Assembly (NCBI RefSeq): GCF_002735905.1
Contig: NZ_PEBD01000010.1
Span: 1,488,001 to 1,552,000 of the forward strand
From: Williamsia muralis
GTDB taxonomy: Bacteria; Actinomycetota; Actinomycetes; Mycobacteriales; Mycobacteriaceae
Length of the DNA stretch: 64,000 nt
Direction: 5' to 3'
A model generated the notes under the pieces. That model was not told the DNA's origin, did not search any database, and was given only the letters and a program-made list of their open reading frames with translations. How positions within the stretch are numbered: position 1 is the stretch's first letter; each line of letters starts with the position of its first letter. The position numbers and the translations under genes are program-made. Positions 57,365 to 64,000 of this stretch are shown in pieces.

Positions 57365-58042
57365 GTGAAGGTCCCAGCTCGCACCACCGTCCTGGCGGTC
57401 GCCGTCCTGGTGTTCGTCGTCGGCGGCCTCTATGTGGTCGGGCGGCTCAATCCTGCGCCGTCCGCCCCGGTCACCACCGACATCTTGGGTCCTGAGAATG
57501 GCGAGCAGGTGTCGGACTACATCGTTCGGGCCGCGCAGTCGCTTGAGGGGACGAGTTCGCCGGACTCGGCACGCTGGGCCATGGTTTCGTTGTCGGCGCC
57601 GGTGAGTGTCGGTGCAGCGTGGGATCTGGTCGGTTCCAGGCAACGGGTCATGCTGTCGCAGAACATCTTCAACGTGCCGATCGATCGCGTGCAGACGCCC
57701 ACCGTGGTGGTGCCGACCGGCAACACCAGCGAGTCGTTCGCGGCGTCGGTGCAGGTGGGCGCGCAGGCCGTGACGAGTCGGACACCCGGTACGCCGAGGG
57801 CCGAGCAGGTGAACGAGGTCGCGGCGCGACGGCTGCAGGCGAGCTGCTCATGCCTGATCGGAATCGTCGTGAGGGCAGACGTCGCGCAACTCCGATCGAT
57901 CGCTGGGAAACCGGGTATTCGCGCGGTCCAGGCACTGCCCCCTGATGCGCTCGCCGGCTTGTTCACCGTCATCCCGCTGCTGCCCTCGGCCACCACGGTG
58001 GTCGGTCCGGGGCCCGACGATGGCGAGGTCCCGGCCGCCTAG
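57365..58042 (+). CDS. Membrane-anchored hypothetical protein
   Basis: 225 residues from GTG 57365, 3 bp after rluD. An N-terminal TM anchor (TVLAVAVLVFVVGGLYVVG) is followed by an extracytoplasmic alpha/beta domain. There are two adjacent cysteines (ASCSCLIGIVVRADVAQLR). No family recognised. It is placed between rluD and a membrane Ser/Thr kinase; it could be the kinase's sensor partner, but that is speculation based on position only. Confidence 0.65.
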   Translation: MKVPARTTVLAVAVLVFVVGGLYVVGRLNPAPSAPVTTDILGPENGEQVSDYIVRAAQSLEGTSSPDSARWAMVSLSAPVSVGAAWDLVGSRQRVMLSQNIFNVPIDRVQTPTVVVPTGNTSESFAASVQVGAQAVTSRTPGTPRAEQVNEVAARRLQASCSCLIGIVVRADVAQLRSIAGKPGIRAVQALPPDALAGLFTVIPLLPSATTVVGPGPDDGEVPAA

Positions 58043-58049
58043 GTCGTTA

Positions 58050-58087
58050 TATGGTGTCTTCCGAAGACGGCCCTCCGCGGACGGAGG
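58050..58087 (+). promoter_or_regulatory. Promoter and hairpins before the second Ser/Thr kinase
   Basis: A -10 candidate TATGGT (58050-58055) is followed directly by a 13-bp palindrome GTCTTCCGAAGAC (58056-58068). A small hairpin with CCTCCG/CGGAGG arms (58072-58087) follows. The palindrome would cover the transcription start. GGGGAG is the ribosome-binding site. Confidence 0.4.
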
Positions 58088-58103
58088 CCGGTTAGGGGAG
58101 ATC

Positions 58104-59351
58104 ATGTTGCAGCCGGGATCCTGGATAGCGGGGTACCGGGTGGAGCGCGCTCTCGGTAGTGGCGGCATGGGCGCCGTCTACCTGGCCAAACACCCCGAAC
58201 TTCCCCGCAGCGATGCCATCAAGGTCCTCGGCGAGCAGGTCGGCGCCGACGAACAGTTCCGCAAGCGATTCCTGCGCGAGGCCGAAGTCGCGGCCGGACT
58301 GGACCATCCCAACATCGTCACCATCTACAACCGCGGCCGCGACGACGGCATGCTGTGGATCGCGATGCAGTACGTCCCCGGCACCGACTGCGCGCAGGAA
58401 CTGCATCGGGCACAGGAAAAGGCCGGTTCGGACGTCGGTCTGCCCCCTGCGCGCGTGGTGCGGATCGCCGGTGAGATCGCCAGAGGACTCGACTACGCCC
58501 ATCGCAAGGGTTTGTTGCACAGGGACATCAAGCCGGCCAACATCCTCCTCTCGGAGGTGGAGAGCGACGAATACGGCGACGGTATCGAGCGGCGCTACTC
58601 GCTCCAGGATGACGAGCAGCGCGTGCTGCTCACGGATTTCGGCGTGGCAAAGGCAGCCAACGAAACCGAGTCGCTGACCGTGGTGGGCACTGTCCTGGCG
58701 ACACTGTCGTACGCCTCACCCGAACAACTCAAGGGTCAGCCCGTCGATCCGCGCACCGACCAGTACTCGCTGGCCGCCACCGTCTTTCATCTGATCGCAG
58801 GCCGAGTGCCCTTCCGTGGCGACAGCACGGCGGACGCGATCAGTGGTCATCTGAGCAAGCCGGTCCCGAAGCTGTCGGAACTGATTCCTTCGGTGCCGCC
58901 TGCCGTCGACTCGGTGATCGCGAAGGCCATGGCCAAGGAAGCCGATGACCGTTTCGCGAACTGCCGCCAGTTCACCGATGCGTTGCAGTCCGCGTTGCGG
59001 CAGGCAAACGGGCCCGTCGGGTACCCGGCCCAAGCGGCACGCCGACCCATCACCTCCACGCCACCTCCGATGCCCGTCGCACGCCCTGACTCTGGAACGC
59101 CCCCGACCCACCAGCGGTTTCAGCCGTCACCGCCCGCGCAGCATCTCGTCTCCCAGCAGTACGATCAGGGATTCCAGCAAACCCCGGCCCCGACGGCTCA
59201 TGGAAGGTCCGTGCACCCGCAGGCAGGCCAAGGCACTGCCGGACACGACACCGGTGCGCCGTCGGGTTCCAATGCGGTGATGATCGCGCTGCTCGTGGGA
59301 CTGGTGGTGGTTGCGATCGCGATACTGATCGCCATCCTGCTCGTGGCCTGA
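58104..59351 (+). CDS. Membrane-anchored Ser/Thr protein kinase without a sensor domain
   Basis: 415 residues from ATG 58104. Hanks kinase: GSGGMGAVYLAKH, AIKVL (catalytic Lys), LLHRDIKPANILL, LLTDFGVAKAANE, YASPEQLKGQPVDPRTDQYS. The kinase domain ends near residue 285, then comes a Pro/Gln-rich linker, and a TM helix closes the chain (VMIALLVGLVVVAIAILIAI) with almost nothing outside. A 24-residue insert before the DFG (SEVESDEYGDGIERRYSLQD) is unusual. M. tuberculosis has no kinase between rluD and dnaE1, so this is an accessory gene here. Confidence 0.88.
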   Translation: MLQPGSWIAGYRVERALGSGGMGAVYLAKHPELPRSDAIKVLGEQVGADEQFRKRFLREAEVAAGLDHPNIVTIYNRGRDDGMLWIAMQYVPGTDCAQELHRAQEKAGSDVGLPPARVVRIAGEIARGLDYAHRKGLLHRDIKPANILLSEVESDEYGDGIERRYSLQDDEQRVLLTDFGVAKAANETESLTVVGTVLATLSYASPEQLKGQPVDPRTDQYSLAATVFHLIAGRVPFRGDSTADAISGHLSKPVPKLSELIPSVPPAVDSVIAKAMAKEADDRFANCRQFTDALQSALRQANGPVGYPAQAARRPITSTPPPMPVARPDSGTPPTHQRFQPSPPAQHLVSQQYDQGFQQTPAPTAHGRSVHPQAGQGTAGHDTGAPSGSNAVMIALLVGLVVVAIAILIAILLVA

Positions 59352-59430
59352 GTTGTCACATCTGCACCATGCGTCACCACTACGGGAGGCGTCGGACGCG
59401 CCTGCCCGCCGGCGTCGGTACCCCCGCCTA

Positions 59431-59436
59431 GACTGA
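59431..59436 (+). promoter_or_regulatory. -10 box of dnaE1
   Basis: TAGACT fits TAnnnT and would give a leader of about 65 nt with GAGAGGCG before GTG 59508. No consensus -35. The gap since the kinase gene is 156 bp and holds nothing else recognised. Confidence 0.45.
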
Positions 59437-59507
59437 AGACCTTGCGTCACGGCCCCGTCTCCGGTGGCCGGCGCAGGCGTTCGAGAGTTCGAAATGAGAG
59501 GCGACGC

Positions 59508-62500
59508 GTGTCGGATTCGTTTGTGCATCTGCATAACCACACTGAGTACTCGATGCTTGACGGGGCGGCGAAGGTCAAACCGATGATCGCCGAGGCCACG
59601 AGGTTGGAGATGTCCGCGATCGGCATGACCGACCACGGAAACATGTTCGGCGGCAGCGAGTTCTACAACGTCGCCACCGACATGGGGGTCAAGCCCATCA
59701 TCGGTATCGAGGCCTACATCGCGCCCGAGTCGCGCTTCAACACCAAGCGGGTCCTCTGGGGAAGTCGAGAGCAGAAGGGCGACGACGTCTCGGGTTCGGG
59801 CGCCTACACCCACATGACGATGGTGGCCGAGAACGCCACCGGTCTGCGTAATCTGTTCAAGCTGTCGTCGCTGGCATCCATCGAAGGCCAGCTCGGCAAG
59901 TGGTCACGTATGGACGCCGAGCTGATCGCGGCTCACGCCGAGGGCATCATCGCTACCACCGGCTGCCCGTCCGGCGAGGTCCAGACGCGTCTGCGTCTCG
60001 GCCACGAGCGTGAAGCGCTCGAAGCCGCCGCCAAGTGGCAGGACATCTTCGGGAAAGAGAACTTCTTCCTCGAATTGATGGAACACGGCCTCGAGATCGA
60101 AGGCCGGGTCCGCGACGGGCTGCTGGAGATCGGCCGCAAGCTCGGGATCCCGCCGTTGGTCACCAACGACTGCCACTACGTCACCAAGGGCCACGCGGCG
60201 AGCCACGAGGCCCTGCTCTGCGTGCAGACGGGCAAGACCCTGTCCGATCCCACGCGCTTCAAGTTCGACGGCGATGGCTACTACCTCAAGTCGGCCGCCG
60301 AGATGCGCGAGTTGTGGGACAAAGAGGTGCCCGGCGGCTGCGACAACACCCTGCTGATCGGCGAGAGGGTGCAGAGCTACGCCGAGGTGTTCGAACACCG
60401 TGACCGGATGCCGGTGTTCCCGGTGCCCGAGGGCGAAACGCAGCAGACGTGGTTGCGCAAAGAGGTGGCCCAAGGTCTCAAGACCCGGCGGTTCCCGGAC
60501 CGCGAGGTGCCGCAGGAATACCTCGAGCGAGCGAACTATGAGCTGGACGTCATCATCCAGATGGGCTTTCCCGCGTACTTCCTGGTGGTCGGGGACCTCA
60601 TCAGGCACGCCAACGAGGTCGGCATCCGGGTGGGGCCCGGTCGTGGTTCGGCCGCCGGTTCGCTGGTGGCCTGGGCGTTGGGCATCACCAACATCGACCC
60701 GATCCCGTACGGGTTGCTCTTCGAGCGATTCCTCAACCCCGAGCGTGTGTCGATGCCCGATATCGACATCGATTTCGACGACCGCCGCCGCGGCGACATG
60801 GTGCGTTACGCCACCGAGAGGTGGGGTAGCGACAAGGTCGCCCAGGTCATCACGTTCGGAACCATCAAGACCAAGGCCGCGATCAAGGACTCCGCCCGCG
60901 TCCAGTTCGGTCAGCCCGGATACGCCATCGCCGACCGCATCACCAAGGCGCTGCCGCCGCCCATCATGGCCAAGGACATCTCGATCGCGGGCATCACCGA
61001 TCCCACACACGATCGGTACAAAGAGGCCAGCGAGGTACGCCAGCTCATCGAGACCGATCCCGATGTCAAGAAGATCTACGACACCGCACTGGGGCTCGAA
61101 GGGCTGATCCGGAACGCCGGTGTGCACGCCTGCGCGGTGATCATGTCGTCCGAACCGCTGACCGAGGCGATCCCGGTGTGGAAGCGTCCGCAGGACGGCG
61201 CCATCATCACCGGCTGGGACTACCCCTCGTGTGAGGCCATCGGCCTGTTGAAGATGGACTTCCTGGGGCTGCGCAACCTCACGGTCATCGGCGACGCGAT
61301 CGACAACCTCAAGCTCAACCGCAACATGGATCTGGACCTGGATTCGTTGCCGTTGGATGATCCCAAGACCTACGAGTTGCTCGCCAGGGGAGACACCCTC
61401 GGCGTGTTCCAGCTCGACGGCGGGCCGATGCGTGAGCTCCTCAAACGTATGCAGCCCACGGGATTCGGCGACATCGTTGCGGTGCTCGCGCTGTACCGTC
61501 CCGGCCCGATGGGCATGAACGCCCACAACGACTACGCCGACCGCAAGAACAACAGGCAGCCGGTCACCCCCATCCATCCCGAGCTCGAGGACCCGCTCAA
61601 GGAGATCCTGGCCGACACCTACGGCCTGATCGTCTACCAAGAGCAGATCATGCAGATCGCCCAGAAGGTCGCCGGTTACTCGCTCGGACAGGCCGACCTG
61701 CTCCGTCGCGCCATGGGCAAGAAGAAGCTGTCCGAGCTGGAGAAGGCCTACGCCGGCTTCCGACAGGGAATGCTCGACAACGGATTCTCCGAAGCCGCGA
61801 TCAAGGCACTGTGGGACACCATCCTCCCGTTCGCCGGATACGCCTTCAACAAGTCGCACGCAGCCGGCTACGGGCTGGTGTCGTTCTGGACCGCCTACCT
61901 CAAGGCCAACTACCCGGCCGAGTACATGGCCGGTCTGCTCACGTCGGTTGCCGACGACAAGGACAAGGCCGCGATCTACCTGGCCGACTGTCGGCGCCTC
62001 GGCATCACGGTGCTGCCGCCCGATGTCAACCACTCTCAGCAGAACTTTGCGGCCGTCGGTGACGACATCCGATTCGGACTCGCTGCGGTGCGCAACGTCG
62101 GAACCGGAGTGGTCGCTTCGATTCTCGCTGCGCGCGAAGAGAAGTCGAACTTCTCGAGCTTCTCGGACTACCTCGCCAAGATCAACGTCACGGCCTGCAA
62201 CAAGAAGGTCACCGAGTCGCTCATCAAAGCAGGTGCCTTCGACTCGCTCGGTCACGCCCGTAAAGGGTTGTTCCTGGTCCACGCCGATGCGGTCGACGCT
62301 GTCCTGGGTACCAAAAAAGCCGAAGCCGTCGGCCAATTCGACCTGTTCGGCGACGCCGGCGGTGACGGCGGCGCAATGACCGACGACGCCTTCGCCGTCA
62401 AGGTCCCCGACGAGGAATGGGACACCAAGCACAAGCTCGCGCTGGAGCGAGAGATGCTGGGACTGTACGTGTCCGGCCACCCACTCAACGGTGTCGAGCA

Positions 62501-63056
62501 CGTCATCTCTGCCCAGACCGATACCTCGATCAGCTCGCTCCTCGAGGGCAACGTCAAGGACGGGGCCCAGATCGTGATCGGCGGCATCATCTCCGCGGTG
62601 ACCCGACGTGTCAACAAAAAAGGCGAGTCCTATGCGGTGGTGCAGATCGAGGACATGGTCGGTGGGGTCGAGGTCTACTTCTTCCCGCGCGCCTACCAGG
62701 CGTACGGCATGGACATCGCCTCGGACGCGGTGGTGCTGGTGAAGGCACGGGTCAATCTGCGCGACGACAGCATGATGATCTCCGCCAACGACCTCGCGGT
62801 TCCGGACTTGTCTCACGTGGGCGTCGGGAAGCCGATCTCCCTGACGATGCCCACCAGGCTGTGTACCGCGGACCGCGTCAGTGCGCTCAAGCAGGTACTG
62901 GTGCGCCATCCCGGCACCGCCGATGTGCACGTGCGCCTGATCAGCGGCGACAAGGCCACCACCCTCAAACTCGACGACCAACTGAGGGTCAACCCCACGT
63001 CGGCTCTGATGGGTGACCTCAAGGCGCTGTTGGGGCCCTCCTGCCTGGCTACCTGA
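59508..63056 (+). CDS. dnaE1: DNA polymerase III alpha subunit
   Basis: 1182 residues, normal for DnaE1. The N-terminal PHP domain starts [18 protein letters not shown] and retains its metal-binding histidines, consistent with the proofreading PHP exonuclease of mycobacterial DnaE1. The Pol III core has [18 protein letters not shown], the catalytic triad around [13 protein letters not shown], and [18 protein letters not shown]. An OB fold lies near residue 1020 ([19 protein letters not shown]). It is the main replicative polymerase. Start GTG 59508 chosen by GAGAGGCG and family alignment. Confidence 0.95.
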   Translation: MSDSFVHLHNHTEYSMLDGAAKVKPMIAEATRLEMSAIGMTDHGNMFGGSEFYNVATDMGVKPIIGIEAYIAPESRFNTKRVLWGSREQKGDDVSGSGAYTHMTMVAENATGLRNLFKLSSLASIEGQLGKWSRMDAELIAAHAEGIIATTGCPSGEVQTRLRLGHEREALEAAAKWQDIFGKENFFLELMEHGLEIEGRVRDGLLEIGRKLGIPPLVTNDCHYVTKGHAASHEALLCVQTGKTLSDPTRFKFDGDGYYLKSAAEMRELWDKEVPGGCDNTLLIGERVQSYAEVFEHRDRMPVFPVPEGETQQTWLRKEVAQGLKTRRFPDREVPQEYLERANYELDVIIQMGFPAYFLVVGDLIRHANEVGIRVGPGRGSAAGSLVAWALGITNIDPIPYGLLFERFLNPERVSMPDIDIDFDDRRRGDMVRYATERWGSDKVAQVITFGTIKTKAAIKDSARVQFGQPGYAIADRITKALPPPIMAKDISIAGITDPTHDRYKEASEVRQLIETDPDVKKIYDTALGLEGLIRNAGVHACAVIMSSEPLTEAIPVWKRPQDGAIITGWDYPSCEAIGLLKMDFLGLRNLTVIGDAIDNLKLNRNMDLDLDSLPLDDPKTYELLARGDTLGVFQLDGGPMRELLKRMQPTGFGDIVAVLALYRPGPMGMNAHNDYADRKNNRQPVTPIHPELEDPLKEILADTYGLIVYQEQIMQIAQKVAGYSLGQADLLRRAMGKKKLSELEKAYAGFRQGMLDNGFSEAAIKALWDTILPFAGYAFNKSHAAGYGLVSFWTAYLKANYPAEYMAGLLTSVADDKDKAAIYLADCRRLGITVLPPDVNHSQQNFAAVGDDIRFGLAAVRNVGTGVVASILAAREEKSNFSSFSDYLAKINVTACNKKVTESLIKAGAFDSLGHARKGLFLVHADAVDAVLGTKKAEAVGQFDLFGDAGGDGGAMTDDAFAVKVPDEEWDTKHKLALEREMLGLYVSGHPLNGVEHVISAQTDTSISSLLEGNVKDGAQIVIGGIISAVTRRVNKKGESYAVVQIEDMVGGVEVYFFPRAYQAYGMDIASDAVVLVKARVNLRDDSMMISANDLAVPDLSHVGVGKPISLTMPTRLCTADRVSALKQVLVRHPGTADVHVRLISGDKATTLKLDDQLRVNPTSALMGDLKALLGPSCLAT

Positions 63057-63139
63057 CCTTGCCGGGGGAATAACCCCCCGCAATCTCGAGGTTGTAGCTG
63101 CTCGAACCGTAATCTCTCCACCGGAAAGAAGAAAAGCTG

Positions 63140-63577
63140 ATGCCACTTCAGGGCGAGTACGAACCCGGTCCCAGCAATTGGGTGCGCGAGCAGACCGAGA
63201 AGATCGAGGCCTCCGGCGGAACCGAGGGAAACGAACTCAACGGTATGCCGGTGGTGGTCCTGACGTCGGTGGGTCGCAAGTCCGGCAAGCTCCGCAAGTC
63301 CCCTCTGATGCGTGTGGAGCACGAGGGAAAGTACGCCGCAGTCGCCTCTCTCGGAGGCGCACCGAGGAACCCGGTGTGGTACCACAACGTGGTGGCCAAT
63401 CCACATGTCGAATTGCGTGACGGCACGGTGGTCAGGGACATGGTCGCCCGCGAGGTCACCGGCGATGAGAAGGCCGAATGGTGGGAGCGCGCCGTCGCAG
63501 CTTTCCCGCCCTATGCCGAATACCAGGAGAAGACCGATCGGCAGATCCCGGTGTTCGTGCTCGAACCCGCTGAGTAA
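63140..63577 (+). CDS. Ddn-like deazaflavin-dependent nitroreductase family protein
   Basis: 145 residues from ATG 63140. Family pattern: [21 protein letters not shown] at the N-terminus, [40 protein letters not shown], then [13 protein letters not shown]. These are F420-binding split-barrel proteins related to Ddn, which reduces quinones and nitroimidazoles. Its position next to ilvA matches Rv1558 in M. tuberculosis. Better conserved than the DUF385 protein at 48099. AAGAAAAG lies a few bases before the start. Confidence 0.88.
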   Translation: MPLQGEYEPGPSNWVREQTEKIEASGGTEGNELNGMPVVVLTSVGRKSGKLRKSPLMRVEHEGKYAAVASLGGAPRNPVWYHNVVANPHVELRDGTVVRDMVAREVTGDEKAEWWERAVAAFPPYAEYQEKTDRQIPVFVLEPAE

Positions 63578-63609
63578 TTCCCTGGAAGTTCAGTGAGACC
63601 ATAGGGAAC

Positions 63610-64000
63610 GTGACCACACGACACACCACTGACCCGACGCCGCACGCCGCCGCTCCCGATCTGGACGCCGATGCGATCGAGGCGGCGGCGGAGCGAATCG
63701 GCAACGTGGTGGTGGCGACCCCGCTGCAGCTCAGCGAGCGGTTGTCGGCGAACACGGGCGCACAGGTCTACCTCAAACGGGAAGATCTGCAGTCGGTCCG
63801 TTCGTACAAGATCCGCGGTGCCTACAACGTGATGTCGCTTCTCACCGAGGCCGAGCGTGCCGCCGGTGTGGTGGCGGCGAGCGCGGGCAACCACGCCCAG
63901 GGCGTCGCCTACGCAGCGCGCACGATGCAGATCCACAGTCGTATCTACGTTCCCACGAACACGCCGAAGCAGAAGCGGGACCGTATCCGTTGGCACGGAG
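63610..64000 (+). CDS. ilvA: Threonine dehydratase (3' end outside window)
   Basis: From GTG 63610 the frame runs open to the window end, giving 130 residues. PLP-dependent fold type II: TPLQLSERLSANTGAQVYLKREDLQ, the PLP lysine in SYKIRGAYNVM, and SAGNHAQGVAYAARTM are typical of biosynthetic IlvA. It deaminates threonine to 2-oxobutyrate for isoleucine. Whether it has the C-terminal ACT-like domain cannot be seen. It lies 32 bp after the Ddn-like gene. Confidence 0.9.
   Translation, partial: MTTRHTTDPTPHAAAPDLDADAIEAAAERIGNVVVATPLQLSERLSANTGAQVYLKREDLQSVRSYKIRGAYNVMSLLTEAERAAGVVAASAGNHAQGVAYAARTMQIHSRIYVPTNTPKQKRDRIRWHG

Noticed and set aside
59904-63146. A 1080-codon open frame antisense to dnaE1
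   Set aside because: It mirrors a highly conserved gene in GC-rich DNA, is His/Arg/Val-rich without any domain, and has no ribosome-binding site.

Overview
The window is high-GC actinobacterial DNA. Gene content and order match the Mycobacteriales: a PimB' mannosyltransferase, a PknL/Rv2175c divergent pair, the complete mraZ-to-Wag31 division cluster, MTB12-type and LppM lipoproteins, deazaflavin-type reductases and a DUF222 (13E12-type) HNH protein. A CrtO-type carotene ketolase, DAP-type MurE and a long, PASTA-bearing PknL point to a Gordonia/Rhodococcus-like organism. Gordonia is my best guess, made from gene content only and not from a database search.

Layout. (1) 1-8438, plus strand: a secreted or anchored gluzincin-like protein (5' end outside the window), pimB', two SRPBCC proteins, a degenerate ArsA-like ATPase, a small hypothetical, a ROK glucokinase, a PlsC acyltransferase, an Rv2179c-type RNase and class II DAHP synthase. 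(2) 8463-21719, mostly minus strand: an SDR enzyme, PknL with five PASTA repeats, and a carotenoid/isoprenoid region in two operons. One operon is GGPP synthase, MptA-like mannosyltransferase and phytoene synthase. The other is GNAT, CrtO, CruF-like, LppM and GT2. Rv2175c and an Rv2172c-type MTHFR run the other way. (3) 21928-43735, plus strand: HEPN and DUF3040 proteins, a strong terminator, then mraZ, rsmH, ftsL, pbpB, murE, a murF remnant, mraY, murD, ftsW, murG, murC, ftsQ, ftsZ, pgeF, yggS, sepF, yggT, wag31 and a small membrane protein. (4) 43740-64000: a T-box leader with ileS, two TetR regulators with clear paired operators, dinB, a frameshifted plsC paralogue, an SOS-box DUF222/HNH gene, asparaginase, an MTB12-like lipoprotein, lspA, rluD, a membrane-anchored Ser/Thr kinase, dnaE1, a Ddn-like protein and the 5' part of ilvA.

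How it works together. The central block makes peptidoglycan precursors (MurE, MraY, MurD, MurG, MurC), polymerises them at the septum (FtsW, PbpB) and positions the machinery (FtsZ, SepF, FtsQ, FtsL, Wag31). PimB' and the MptA-like enzyme serve PIM/lipomannan assembly. The GGPP operon feeds carotenoids that CrtO, CruF-like and GT2 proteins would modify.

Most notable points: the division cluster carries only a degenerate C-terminal third of murF, so a working MurF should lie elsewhere; a five-copy 9-bp MtrA-like repeat precedes sepF; MraZ boxes lie on the mraZ promoter; an SOS box lies on the DUF222 promoter, and that gene flips its strand composition midway; and several genes have leaderless-type promoters with the -10 box 6-7 nt from the start codon.
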